Origin: Massilia sp. HP4
GTDB taxonomy: Bacteria > Pseudomonadota > Gammaproteobacteria > Burkholderiales > Burkholderiaceae_D
DNA length: 64,000 bases
Assembly: GCF_005222695.1 (NCBI RefSeq)
Contig: NZ_STGG01000020.1
Coordinates: 1 to 64,000 of the forward strand
Direction of reading: 5' to 3'
The translations under genes were made by a program, and so were the position numbers. Shown here in pieces: positions 26,094 through 34,411 of the stretch; position 1 is the stretch's first letter, and each line of letters begins with the position of its first letter. Under the pieces are notes generated by a model. The model was not told the DNA's origin. It saw only the letters and a program-made list of their open reading frames with translations, and did not search any database.

Positions 26094-26113
26094 TGGTACC
26101 TCCCCCTGTACCA
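26094..26113. promoter_or_regulatory. Inverted repeat TGGTAC/GTACCA upstream of di-haem gene
   Basis: 6-bp arms at 26094-26099 and 26108-26113 around a CT-rich 8-bp spacer, 110 bp upstream of the di-haem lipoprotein start and in a region shared with the divergent copper genes. It could be an operator; no regulator is assigned. Confidence 0.3.
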
Positions 26114-26265
26114 AGGGTAAATTGCTCTAAGGCAACTTTTAACGTTAAGATATCCGGCACGTCAATACGTGTCAAGCGCAAGCGTCAACATCTACGTTAT
26201 GAGAGAGCTTCCGGATGCAGTTTGCCGTTGACGCGAGCATGGGCGATCACCAATAATCGAAGGTC

Positions 26266-26622
26266 ATGCACATCCTGCGCACATCGTCGATGCTGGTCCG
26301 ACTGGTCCTGGCCTGGTTCGTCCTTACCCTGGGCGCCGCCAGTGCCGCGCCCGTGGTGCATCCGGCCACGATGGCGCTGGTGTGTTCCGAGGGCGGCGCC
26401 AAGGTCGTCTTCGTCGACCGCGACGGCGCGGCCGTCCATGGCAAGGGGCATACGCTCGATTGCCCGCTGTGCCTGCCCGCCGCCGTGCCGCTGGCCATCG
26501 CGGCGCCACGTACGCCGCTGCCGCAGCCATCCATCGCGGCAGTGTCCATCTCAGGTGCCTCGCACACCACCGCCAGCGCCGGCGCGCCCTTGCCGCCGCG
26601 CGGGCCACCCATCTGCTCTTGA
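26266..26622 (+). CDS. DUF2946-like secreted protein, copper context
   Basis: 118 residues with signal peptide (LAWFVLTLGAASA), a LDCPLCLPA motif near residue 65, and a Pro-rich tail ending PPICS. The CPLC pattern and length resemble DUF2946 proteins found beside copper-resistance or copper-delivery genes. It is followed 105 bp later by SCO and PCu(A)C genes on the same strand, consistent with a periplasmic copper module. The family call is tentative; the Cys pair could bind metal. Confidence 0.6.
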   Translation: MHILRTSSMLVRLVLAWFVLTLGAASAAPVVHPATMALVCSEGGAKVVFVDRDGAAVHGKGHTLDCPLCLPAAVPLAIAAPRTPLPQPSIAAVSISGASHTTASAGAPLPPRGPPICS

Positions 26623-26727
26623 CGAATACGAGCCGGCATGGCGCCGGCGCTGTCTTTGCGCGCGTGCGATGCGAGCCTGCTGGCAGGCTAGTCGCCGCAC
26701 GGCGCGCGTTCAATCAGGAGTAGCAAG

Positions 26728-27342
26728 ATGAATCAACGAGTTTCAACTGGTGCGTCGCGGCGCGCCTTCGTGTTGTCCGGCGCGGCGATCGCCCTGGGCG
26801 TCGTGGCCGGCTGCGACGTCGGCGGGAACGTCAGTTTCAACGGCACCGATATCACGGGCGCCGATTTCGGCCGCGATTTCCGCCTCAAGGACCCGACGGG
26901 CCAGGAACGCACGCTGGCCGACTTCAAGGACAAGGTGGTGCTGATCTTCTTCGGCTTTACCCAGTGCCCGGACGTGTGCCCGACCGCGCTGGCGCGGGCC
27001 GCCGAGGTCAAGACCCTGCTCGGGCCGGACGGCGACCGCCTGCAGGTGCTGTTCGTCAGCGTCGACCCCGAGCGCGACACGCCCGAGGTCCTGAATGCCT
27101 ATACCGCCGCCTTCGACCCGTCGTTCCTGGCGCTGTACGGCGACCAGCAGCGCCTGGCCGAGACCGCGAAAGAATTCAAGGTGATCTACCAAAAAGTGCC
27201 GACCGGCGATTCGTACACCATCGACCATACGTCGGTCACCTATGCCTTCGACACCAACGGCAAACTGCGCCTGAAACTGTCGCACAGCCAGTCGGCGATC
27301 GAGTACGCTGCCGATGTACGCAAGCTGCTGCATGCGGCCTGA
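26728..27342 (+). CDS. SCO1/SenC family copper chaperone lipoprotein
   Basis: 204 residues, ribosome site AGGAGTAGCAAG. Lipobox VVAGC (Cys29) and a thioredoxin-like fold with the copper ligands TQCPDVCP (Cys80, Cys84) and His near residue 168 (TIDHTSVTY). SCO proteins hand Cu to the CuA centre of cytochrome oxidase or reduce its cysteines. The next gene encodes PCu(A)C, the usual partner. Cytochrome oxidase subunit genes are not in the window. Confidence 0.93.
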   Translation: MNQRVSTGASRRAFVLSGAAIALGVVAGCDVGGNVSFNGTDITGADFGRDFRLKDPTGQERTLADFKDKVVLIFFGFTQCPDVCPTALARAAEVKTLLGPDGDRLQVLFVSVDPERDTPEVLNAYTAAFDPSFLALYGDQQRLAETAKEFKVIYQKVPTGDSYTIDHTSVTYAFDTNGKLRLKLSHSQSAIEYAADVRKLLHAA

Positions 27343-27368
27343 CCCTTTATCATCCACCAGGAGTACCC

Positions 27369-27842
27369 ATGAATCAATTCATCCGTCACTTTGCCGCCGC
27401 TGCCGTGCTGGCAGCCACCGCCGGTTCGGCCTTCGCCCAGGCCAATGTCAGCGTCAAGGACGCCTGGGTGCGCGCCACCGTGCCCCAGCAGAAAGCGACC
27501 GGCGCCTTCATGCAGCTGCAGGCGGCTGCCGACAGCAAGTTCGTCTCGGCCAGTTCGCCCCTGACCCCCACGGTCGAGGTGCACGAGATGGCGATGCAGG
27601 GCGACGTCATGCGCATGCGCCAGGTGCAGGCGATCGAGCTGCCGGCCGGCAAGCCGGTCGAACTCAAGCCGGGCGGTTACCACATCATGCTGCTGAACCT
27701 GAAAGCACAAGTGAAAGAAGGCGATACCGTCCCGTTTACCCTGGTGTTCGAAGGCAAGGATGGCAAGCGCGAGACGGTCGACATCAAGGCGCCGGTAAAG
27801 GCACTCAATAACGCGGCGAAACCGGCCCACGCCGGCCACTGA
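27369..27842 (+). CDS. Periplasmic copper chaperone PCu(A)C
   Basis: 157 residues, 26 bp after the SCO gene with CAGGAG before ATG. Signal peptide 1-23 (AFAQ), then the cupredoxin-like PCuAC domain with copper ligands in VHEMAMQGDVMRMRQV (His and Met, about 76-91) and GGYHIML (His, Met, about 115-121). It supplies Cu(I) to CuA or to SCO. The His-containing tail KPAHAGH could add metal binding. The stop lies in a 12-bp tandem repeat. Confidence 0.93.
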   Translation: MNQFIRHFAAAAVLAATAGSAFAQANVSVKDAWVRATVPQQKATGAFMQLQAAADSKFVSASSPLTPTVEVHEMAMQGDVMRMRQVQAIELPAGKPVELKPGGYHIMLLNLKAQVKEGDTVPFTLVFEGKDGKRETVDIKAPVKALNNAAKPAHAGH

Positions 27843-27868
27843 GCTGGCCACTGAGCTGGCCACTGAGC
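27834..27868 (+). repeat. 12-bp tandem repeat at the PCu(A)C stop codon
   Basis: GGCCACTGAGCT at 27834-27845 and 27846-27857, then 11 of 12 bases at 27858-27868. Each unit contains an in-frame TGA, so the gene ends in three tandem stop codons 12 bp apart. Confidence 0.85.
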
Positions 27869-28021
27869 GCTCATTCGACGATGTTGACGTAGAAACATCA
27901 ACCTTTTGTCGGATTTTTCGGCAAACCAATCGTGCGCATGACGCTGCTTCGTACAATCGCGTGATTGCCGATCGGTTCCCCCACGTTGCGGGAATCGCGG
28001 CTTCATGCGAACGGAGCACGT

Positions 28022-28690
28022 ATGTCACGAAAGCTGAGCTGCTTGCAGGCTGTCCGCGGCGAGTGGATCTTGCTGGCGGCGCTGGCGGCGTCCTATCCGG
28101 CCAGCCTGGTCTTGCCCGCGGCCTGGTCGCGCGAGGGCGGGTTGCTGGAGAACTTGCAGGTGGTCGTGCTGGGCGTGGGCTGCGCGCTGGCGCTGCTCGG
28201 CTACCTGCGCTCCCGGCCGGCGCGGGTCGCCATGCTGGCCTTGTGGGCGGCGCCCGTGTGGCTGTTGCTGGCAGGGCGCGAGCTCAGCTGGGGGAAAGCA
28301 TGGCTGCTGCAGCCGGGCGCCGAAGCCATGGCCGCCACGGCGCATTGGGCCGGGCCGCTGGCCCGGACTCTCGCCGTCGTGCTGCTGGCCTGGCTGGTGT
28401 TCAGCGCCTGGCATTACCGCATCGATGGACCGGTGCGCGCTGCGTTCGCGCGCCGCGTCCCCTGGCTATGCCTGTTTGTCACGGTGGCGGGCGCCATGGG
28501 CTCCACCTGCGCCGAAGGTCATATGTACTGCCATCTCGATATGGCAGTCCCGAGCGCCCAGCTGTTCGAGGAATTGTGCGAGCTGCTCGCCTACGTCGCG
28601 CTGGGCATGATCCAGCATGTGGTTTTCACACATCAGTCACCTGTCCACCTGGCGCCGGCGATCGTGCATCCGGTCGAGGAAGTGGGCTGA
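28022..28690 (+). CDS. Six-helix membrane protein of unknown function
   Basis: 222 residues from ATG 28022 (GGAG 8 nt upstream); upstream in-frame codons lack a ribosome site. About six hydrophobic helices. Conserved-looking polar patches within or beside membranes: WSREGGLLENLQ near 35, LLAGRELSWGK near 83, and FEELCELLAYVALG near 190, with AEGHMYCH before the last helix. I do not recognise a named family. It sits between copper chaperones and haem O synthase, but that placement alone does not prove a role in oxidase assembly. Confidence 0.75.
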   Translation: MSRKLSCLQAVRGEWILLAALAASYPASLVLPAAWSREGGLLENLQVVVLGVGCALALLGYLRSRPARVAMLALWAAPVWLLLAGRELSWGKAWLLQPGAEAMAATAHWAGPLARTLAVVLLAWLVFSAWHYRIDGPVRAAFARRVPWLCLFVTVAGAMGSTCAEGHMYCHLDMAVPSAQLFEELCELLAYVALGMIQHVVFTHQSPVHLAPAIVHPVEEVG

Positions 28691-28815
28691 TCGCGGCAAA
28701 TTCCGTGGTCTCTACGGCAACTGGGACATTTTGCCCGTTTGTCTGCACCCCGATTTCCTCTACGATGTCGGGTTTTGGGTAAGGACCGCCATCGTCGCAC
28801 CGCGGTCCAGCGATC

Positions 28816-29763
28816 ATGTCGAATATCAAAGTTGCAGATATAGAAACAGCAGGCCTCGAGGCGGGCGAGGGCGCCGCCACGCGCCTGGCCCGCTACTGTT
28901 CCCGCCACTGCTCCCAGTATTGGGTGCTGACCAAGCCGCGCGTCACCATGTTGACGGTGTTCTGCGCCGTGATCGGCAGCCTGCTGGCCAGCGAAGGTTT
29001 TCCCGGCTGGGGCGTGCTGCTGTTCAGCGCTGCCGGCATCTGGCTGCTGGCCGGCGCCGCCTTCGCGGTCAACTGCCTGCTCGAGGCCCGGATCGACGCC
29101 CGCATGGCGCGCACCGCCCGCCGCGCGACCGCCAGCGGCAGCCTGGGCCCGCTGCAGACCGTGGTGTTCTCGCTGGCGCTGGGTGGCGCCGGCGCCGCGC
29201 TGTTGTATACCAAGGTCAATCCGCTCACGATGTGGCTGACCCTGGCGACTTTCGTCGGTTACGCCTTTATCTATACGCTGCTGCTCAAGCCGAACACACC
29301 GCAGAACATCGTGATCGGCGGCTTTGCCGGCGCCATGCCGCCGGCGCTGGGCTGGGCCGCGGTTGCCAATGCGGTGCCGATGGAGGCCTGGCTGCTGGTC
29401 TTGATCATTTTCTTGTGGACGCCGCCGCACTTCTGGGCGCTGGCGATGTACCGGCGCGACGACTATGCGCGTTCGGGCTTGCCCATGCTTCCCGTAACCC
29501 ACGGCATGGCCCACACCGGCCTGCAGGTGTGGCGCTACAGCCTGGCGCTGGCGGCCGGCACGGCGCTGCCGTGGGCGGTCGGCATGAGCGGCGTCGTGTA
29601 CCTGGCGGCGGCCTGCGCGCTCAACGCCGTGTTCCTGCGCTACGGGTGGCTGGTGCATAAACGGTATAGCGACCAGGTCGCCCGCAAGTCCTTCGCCTGG
29701 TCGATCATGTACCTGGCGCTGCTATTTGCGGGAATGCTGCTGGACCACTACATCGCCATCTAG
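28816..29763 (+). CDS. ctaB: Protohaem IX farnesyltransferase (haem O synthase)
   Basis: 315 residues, about nine transmembrane helices of the UbiA prenyltransferase type. The prenyl-diphosphate site is [18 protein letters not shown] (about 93-110), a variant of NxxxDxxxD with Glu in place of the first Asp. [20 protein letters not shown] and [17 protein letters not shown] are diagnostic of CtaB/CyoE. It adds farnesyl to haem B to make haem O for terminal oxidases. It is not beside ctaA or cox genes, but the SCO/PCu(A)C pair is about 1 kb upstream on the same strand. Confidence 0.95.
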   Translation: MSNIKVADIETAGLEAGEGAATRLARYCSRHCSQYWVLTKPRVTMLTVFCAVIGSLLASEGFPGWGVLLFSAAGIWLLAGAAFAVNCLLEARIDARMARTARRATASGSLGPLQTVVFSLALGGAGAALLYTKVNPLTMWLTLATFVGYAFIYTLLLKPNTPQNIVIGGFAGAMPPALGWAAVANAVPMEAWLLVLIIFLWTPPHFWALAMYRRDDYARSGLPMLPVTHGMAHTGLQVWRYSLALAAGTALPWAVGMSGVVYLAAACALNAVFLRYGWLVHKRYSDQVARKSFAWSIMYLALLFAGMLLDHYIAI

Positions 29764-29841
29764 GGATTGCTGCCGAGAAATTGTCAGCTTGAGTACGGTG
29801 GCGCACGGTCGGGGATAACGCTAAGATATTAAGCTGTTTGC

Positions 29842-31512
29842 ATGACAGCGAGAGTCCAATCCCACCCCAGTACGCGGGTGCGCGGCAATCCAGCGCATCT
29901 ACCCACCCATCTGCCTGACCGCCATCCGGGCGACGGCCGCACGCAGCGCGCACCGGCCAATTTGCTGAGCCCGGCCGACGTGCGCGACAGCCTCGACCTG
30001 GCCCGCCTGCTCGAGCAGCTGGGCTGCGGCGACGACCTGATCGTCGTCTCGAACCGGGCGCCCTGCGTCCATTCCCATACCGATGATGGCATCGTGGCCC
30101 GGCGGCCCGCCGGCGGCCTGGTCACGGCGCTGGAAGCGGTGCTGGCCGCTGAAGGCGGCTGCTGGATCGCCCACGGCAGCGGCGACGCCGACCGCGAGAC
30201 GACCGACGAGCACGGTCATGTCATGAAACGCCACCTGGATGCCCCTTACCGCCTGCGCCGCCTGTGGCTGGGCGACGATGAAGTGGCCGGCTACTACGAC
30301 GGCCTGTCCAACGAGGGCCTGTGGCCGCTGTGCCACCGCACCGACGTCGAGCCGACCTTCCGCACCGGCGACTGGGAGCATTATGTGCGGGTCAACCGCC
30401 GCTTCGCCGACGCCGTGGTGGCCGAGGCATCCTCGTCGCGGCCGGTGGTGCTGGTCCAGGATTACCACCTGGCGCTGGTGCCGCGGATGGTGCGCGAGCA
30501 GCTGCCGGATGCGGTCATCGTACTGTTCTGGCACATCCCGTTTCCGGCGCCGGAGCGCCTGGCGCGCCTGCCGTGGCGGGAGCAGGTGATGGCTGGCCTG
30601 CTGGCCAGCACCGTGGTCGGCCTGCAGACGCCGGCCGACGCGGCCAACTTCAAGCGGGCGCGCAGCGCCTGCGCGCCGGGGCTGGGGACGGCCCATGTAG
30701 ACGCCTATCCGATCTCGATCGGCTGGCCGGCCCGCCAGGACTTGCCGGCCCCTGGCCTGGCCATCGATGTCAGGCGCCGCTTTGGCGTCGCCCCCGGCGT
30801 GCGCCTGCTGGTCGGTGTCGACCGCATGGATTACACCAAGGGCATCCCGGAGCGCCTGCAGGCCTTCGAGCTGTTGCTGGAACAGCGCCCGGAGCTGCTG
30901 GGGCAGGTGACCCTGCTGCAGATCGGCGCACCATGCCGCGGCGCGCTGCCCGCCTACCAGCAGATTGCGCGCCAGGTGAAGGCGCTGACCGACCGGATCA
31001 ACGCCCGCTTCGGCAACGGCGCCTGGCAGCCGGTGCTGCTGCATGCGGCCAGCGCCAACGCGGCGACGGTCACCGACTGCTACCGCGCCGCCGACGTCTG
31101 CCTGGTGACGAGCCTGCACGACGGGATGAACCTGGTCGCCAAGGAATTCGTTGCGGCCCGCAGCGATGTGCGCGGGGCGCTGGTGCTCAGCCGCCAGGCC
31201 GGCGCCGCGGCCGAGCTGGACCAGGCCTTGCTGGTCGAGCCGCGCGACATCGCCGGCATCGCGCGCGCCATCGGCCGCGCGCTGGACATGCCGCTCCAGG
31301 AGCAGGCGGCCCGCATGCGCGCCATGCGCGCGGTGGTGAGCCAGAACACCGTGTTCGGCTGGGCCGCCCGCCTGCTGGACGACGGCCTGCGGATTGCGGC
31401 CGGCCGCGCAGCCGATGCGCGGGGCGGCAAGTACGCGGCGCGCGTCCTTGCCGCGGGCGGCGCCATGGCGCATGGCGCCGCTGCCTGCCCGGGGATCAGC
31501 GGGCGACGATGA
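29842..31512 (+). CDS. otsA: Trehalose-6-phosphate synthase (GT20)
   Basis: 556 residues if ATG 29842 is used; this gives about 60 residues before the usual OtsA start (DDLIVVSNRAP), and no ribosome site is obvious, so the true start could be internal (GTG near residue 47). Active-site motifs are intact: QDYHLALVPRMVR, HIPFPAPE, DRMDYTKGIPERL (UDP-glucose site Arg and Lys) and DGMNLVAKEFVAA. It makes trehalose-6-phosphate from UDP-glucose and glucose-6-phosphate. otsB is not in the window. The 3' end overlaps the convergent PixA gene by 17 bp. Confidence 0.92.
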   Translation: MTARVQSHPSTRVRGNPAHLPTHLPDRHPGDGRTQRAPANLLSPADVRDSLDLARLLEQLGCGDDLIVVSNRAPCVHSHTDDGIVARRPAGGLVTALEAVLAAEGGCWIAHGSGDADRETTDEHGHVMKRHLDAPYRLRRLWLGDDEVAGYYDGLSNEGLWPLCHRTDVEPTFRTGDWEHYVRVNRRFADAVVAEASSSRPVVLVQDYHLALVPRMVREQLPDAVIVLFWHIPFPAPERLARLPWREQVMAGLLASTVVGLQTPADAANFKRARSACAPGLGTAHVDAYPISIGWPARQDLPAPGLAIDVRRRFGVAPGVRLLVGVDRMDYTKGIPERLQAFELLLEQRPELLGQVTLLQIGAPCRGALPAYQQIARQVKALTDRINARFGNGAWQPVLLHAASANAATVTDCYRAADVCLVTSLHDGMNLVAKEFVAARSDVRGALVLSRQAGAAAELDQALLVEPRDIAGIARAIGRALDMPLQEQAARMRAMRAVVSQNTVFGWAARLLDDGLRIAAGRAADARGGKYAARVLAAGGAMAHGAAACPGISGRR

Positions 31513-31978
31513 ACGGATCCCAGTTGATGTAGTAGTTGGTCGGCCGCAGGCCGCCGGCCGTGACCCGGACCTGGATCTGGTAGGTCTGGCGGCCGGCGTT
31601 CATCGCCTGGCCGATCCAGTAGCTGCCATCGGCCGGGTCGATCTGGATCGGATAGCCGACATTCCCGAACACATTGCCCTGGGAGACGTTAAAGCCGGTG
31701 ATGACGACCTTGTCGCCGGAATTCACGTCCATCGGGTAGACCGAGAAGCCGATCAGGCTGCCGACCGGGCAGACGGTGGTCAGTTCGAGCGAACCTTCGC
31801 CCGAGCTGTCCATATTCGCCTGGTTGTCCATCATGTAGATGCCGGTATTGACGGACTGGCCGGAGGTGGCGGCGATATAGGCGGTGTCGACGGCGATCGC
31901 GACCTGGGTCTGCGGGGCCGGCATCGTGGCGCTCGGTTTGACGACGCGAACCATGGCCATGGATTTATCTGCGCTCAT
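31496..31978 (-). CDS. AidA/PixA inclusion-body family protein, copy 1
   Basis: 160 residues, cytoplasmic (no signal). The core VAIAVDTAYI...NTGIYMMDNQ and the C-terminal INWDPFIVAR follow the PixA/AidA family pattern of small beta-rich proteins that can form crystalline inclusions. It is 15 bp from a second paralogue upstream on the same strand, with GGAGG before the ATG. Known members are induced under particular growth or host-contact states; their activity is unknown. Stop overlaps otsA by 17 bp. Confidence 0.8.
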   Translation of the reverse strand: MSADKSMAMVRVVKPSATMPAPQTQVAIAVDTAYIAATSGQSVNTGIYMMDNQANMDSSGEGSLELTTVCPVGSLIGFSVYPMDVNSGDKVVITGFNVSQGNVFGNVGYPIQIDPADGSYWIGQAMNAGRQTYQIQVRVTAGGLRPTNYYINWDPFIVAR

Positions 31979-31993
31979 GTGGTCCTCCCTGGG

Positions 31994-32413
31994 TTAGTTG
32001 ATGACGGAGACGGTCGGGTTCAGGCTCAGCGTCATGCCCGACTGGCCCGGCACCTGGACGTTGATGCCCATCTGGTAGTTGGCCGTGCCCGCGTTCTGCG
32101 CCGTGCCGGTGAAGGTCGTGCCGTCGATCCGCTGCGGCTGGCCGCTGGAACCCCAGGCATTCGAGTTGCCGATCGATTGCAGCCCGATCATGCCGCCGGC
32201 CGCCGAGAAGTTGGGGTCGACCGGCAGGACCGACCAGCAGATATTGGAATTCATGCTGCAGGACGTTTGCAAGGTGCCCGAGCCTTCCTTCTGGCTACCG
32301 CGCGACGTGCGGTTGTCGACCATATAAAGGCCACCGGTCTTGCCTGCCTGGACGGCGTTGGTGTCGACCCAGACCTGGATGAACACGGTACATTGCGAAA
32401 CTGGAGTTGTCAT
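31994..32413 (-). CDS. AidA/PixA inclusion-body family protein, copy 2
   Basis: 139 residues from ATG 32413 (GAGG about 9 nt upstream); the open frame continues to 32578 but without a start signal. Shares with copy 1 the layout FIQVWVDTNAV...GGLYMVDN, CSWSV/LPVDPN and C-terminal LSLNPTVSVIN. Sequence identity between the copies is low, so the duplication is old. Probably co-transcribed with copy 1 from the A+T-richer region upstream. Confidence 0.8.
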   Translation of the reverse strand: MTTPVSQCTVFIQVWVDTNAVQAGKTGGLYMVDNRTSRGSQKEGSGTLQTSCSMNSNICWSVLPVDPNFSAAGGMIGLQSIGNSNAWGSSGQPQRIDGTTFTGTAQNAGTANYQMGINVQVPGQSGMTLSLNPTVSVIN

Positions 32414-32834
32414 AGTAGAGACCTCGCTGGTTGTCAAAGAGGGGTGACGTGCGTGTGGAACCGTACTAAAACCTGCTTGCAAAGTTGCTGGTGCGGGCCG
32501 TTCCAGGGTGTTTAATTCGTACAGGAAAGTTGGCCCGGACAAGAACTCTAACGAAATGCCAGCGCCAGAATGTCCCAATTTGTCGAGATTTCATGCGCAT
32601 CAAATGACGTAGCGCGCCTGCATCGCGGCGCTTGCGGGTCCACAAAACCGAGCCGTATTCCCGCATCGCATGGGAGCGATGTGCTTGAATTAATGGGGAT
32701 TTTCCCATGGGGAAATCACCAGGTCCCTGAGGCAATCGTCGCCGTTTCCGGCTCGGCCAAAAGACTGGGCGAATGCGCACACTGGCGGGCTGTGCTGCTA
32801 AACTGACGGCCACCCGTCAACAGGACAGGAACCC
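32414..32834. other. Intergenic region between PixA pair and DUF2721 gene
   Basis: 421 bp. Short open frames exist on both strands, but none has a ribosome site or recognisable protein pattern. It should hold the promoter for the leftward PixA pair and for the rightward membrane-protein gene. I see no clear repeat or terminator. Confidence 0.5.
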
Positions 32835-33293
32835 ATGATTCTCGAGCTCAGCGATATCGGTGGCGCCATCCAGCTGGCGATCGCGCCGGTGTTCCTGCTG
32901 GCCGGCGTGGGCACGTTGCTGATCGCCCTGACCAACCGCCTGGGCCGCCTGATCGACCGTACCCGGGTGCTGGAAGACCGCCTGAGGGCCAGTCCCGGCA
33001 ACGACTGCGTGGCAGAACTGCTCAGCCTGCACAACCGCTCTTACCTGATCAACGTCAGTATCACCGCCTCCACGGCGTGCGGCCTGCTGGTGTGCGTGGT
33101 GATCGCCATGCTGTTCCTGGGGGAGTCGACCGACCTGCCGCTGGACCGGTACATTGCCCTGTGCTTCATCGGCGGCATGCTGGCGCTGATCGTGGGTTTT
33201 GTTTATTTCATGCGCGAAATCTTCATCTGCTGCACCCATATGCGGGCCCAGCAGATGAAGGTGCTGGCCGCCTGCGAGGCCGTGGCCGGCTAG
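32835..33293 (+). CDS. DUF2721 family membrane protein
   Basis: 152 residues with three transmembrane helices: a first helix (IAPVFLLAGVGTLLIAL), the family signature TNRLGRLIDRTRVLEDRL just after it, and two C-terminal helices (LLVCVVIAMLFLG, LCFIGGMLALIVGFVYF). DUF2721 proteins are common in Proteobacteria and have no assigned activity. Ribosome site ACAGGA precedes ATG 32835. It stands alone. Confidence 0.85.
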   Translation: MILELSDIGGAIQLAIAPVFLLAGVGTLLIALTNRLGRLIDRTRVLEDRLRASPGNDCVAELLSLHNRSYLINVSITASTACGLLVCVVIAMLFLGESTDLPLDRYIALCFIGGMLALIVGFVYFMREIFICCTHMRAQQMKVLAACEAVAG

Positions 33294-33335
33294 CGGGAAG
33301 AGCCGGGTTTTGCTTCCGCTCTATAACGCCGCTGG

Positions 33336-34280
33336 CTAGTCTCGCTTGCGCCCGCCCAGGTGGCGGTCGAGGAAGCTGCGCATCTCGCGCGCGATCTCCG
33401 GGCCATGGGTCTCGATCGCGAAGTGGCCGGTGTCAAGGAAGCGTACTTCCGCCTTTGGATTGTCGCGCTTGAACGCCTCGGCGCCCGGCGGCAGGAAGAA
33501 CGGGTCGTTCTTGCCCCAGATCGCGAGCGTCGGCGGCTGGTACTGGCGGAAGTAGGCATGCAGCTGCGTGTATTGCTTGATGTTCTCGCCATAGTCGACC
33601 AGCAAGTCCATCTGCGGTTCGACGCCGATCCGCTGCACCGCCTCATGGGCCAGCAGGTAACCTTCGGGCGCGATCGCCGAGGTATCCTTCACGCCCTCCA
33701 CGTACTGCCACTTGAGCATGTCCAGCGTGTTGAACTTGCGCAGCGCCTCGCGGTTCGCTGGCGTCGGATTGGCCCAGGCGGCCTGCATCGGCGCCCAGCC
33801 CGGGCTCAGGCCTTCTTGGTAGGCATTGCCGTTCTGGCTCACGATCGCCGTGATCTTTTCCGGGTTGCGCACGGCCAGTCGCCAGCCGACCGGCGCGCCA
33901 TAGTCGAACACATAGATCGCGTAGCGTTGCAGGCCCTTGGCGGTGGTGAACGCATCGATGACGTCAGCCAGGTTGTCGAAGGTATAGCGGAACGAGGCGT
34001 CGGCGTGCGTCAGGCCGAAACCCGGCAGGTCGGGCGCGACCACGCGGTAGCCGGTGGCCAGCTTTGGAATCAGCTCGCGGAACATATGGGACGAGGCGCC
34101 GAAGCCGTGCAGCAGCAGGACGGCGGGCGCGTCTTTCGGACCGGCTTCACGATAGAACACGTCGACGCCCTTGACCTGGAGGGTCTCGTAACGCACCGCG
34201 GGCGCTTGCTCCGCGGCCTGGGCGGCGCCGGCACTGCCGATGGCCGCCGCCATGAGGAGGGGGCGAAGAATGGCTTTCAT
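33336..34280 (-). CDS. Exported alpha/beta hydrolase, epoxide-hydrolase-like
   Basis: 314 residues from ATG 34280 (AAGGAG 6 nt upstream). Signal peptide 1-23 (GAAQAAE). Fold motifs: LLLHGFGASSHMF (oxyanion region), VFDYGAPVGWRLA, which supplies an Asp nucleophile rather than Ser, and DTGHFAIET for the catalytic His. Asp-nucleophile enzymes of this type are epoxide hydrolases or haloalkane dehalogenases. It is divergent from a CGNR regulator, and the shared promoter carries two identical-geometry inverted repeats, so it is likely that regulator's target. Confidence 0.88.
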   Translation of the reverse strand: MKAILRPLLMAAAIGSAGAAQAAEQAPAVRYETLQVKGVDVFYREAGPKDAPAVLLLHGFGASSHMFRELIPKLATGYRVVAPDLPGFGLTHADASFRYTFDNLADVIDAFTTAKGLQRYAIYVFDYGAPVGWRLAVRNPEKITAIVSQNGNAYQEGLSPGWAPMQAAWANPTPANREALRKFNTLDMLKWQYVEGVKDTSAIAPEGYLLAHEAVQRIGVEPQMDLLVDYGENIKQYTQLHAYFRQYQPPTLAIWGKNDPFFLPPGAEAFKRDNPKAEVRFLDTGHFAIETHGPEIAREMRSFLDRHLGGRKRD

Positions 34281-34312
34281 GAAGGACTCCTTTCGATAGT
34301 GTGGATTTAAAC

Positions 34313-34395
34313 TAACCTTTAAAAATGTATTTGAGAGGTTATGGAAACAGTATTGCACGCTTTCAGTAACCGTTCAAGTATAATGTTGATGGTTA
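34313..34395. promoter_or_regulatory. Duplicate operator pair between hydrolase and CGNR regulator
   Basis: TAACC-N19-GGTTA occurs twice with the same 29-bp span: 34313-34341 and 34367-34395. The second contains a TATAAT box (34379-34384) that suits the CGNR gene. The centres are 54 bp apart. The arrangement fits control of both divergent genes by one dimeric regulator. Confidence 0.55.
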
Positions 34396-34411
34396 TCGCG
34401 AAAGGAAGATC

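Noticed and set aside
32570-32806. 78-codon rightward frame in the PixA/DUF2721 gap
   Set aside because: No ribosome site, no family pattern, and mixed composition; treated as non-coding.
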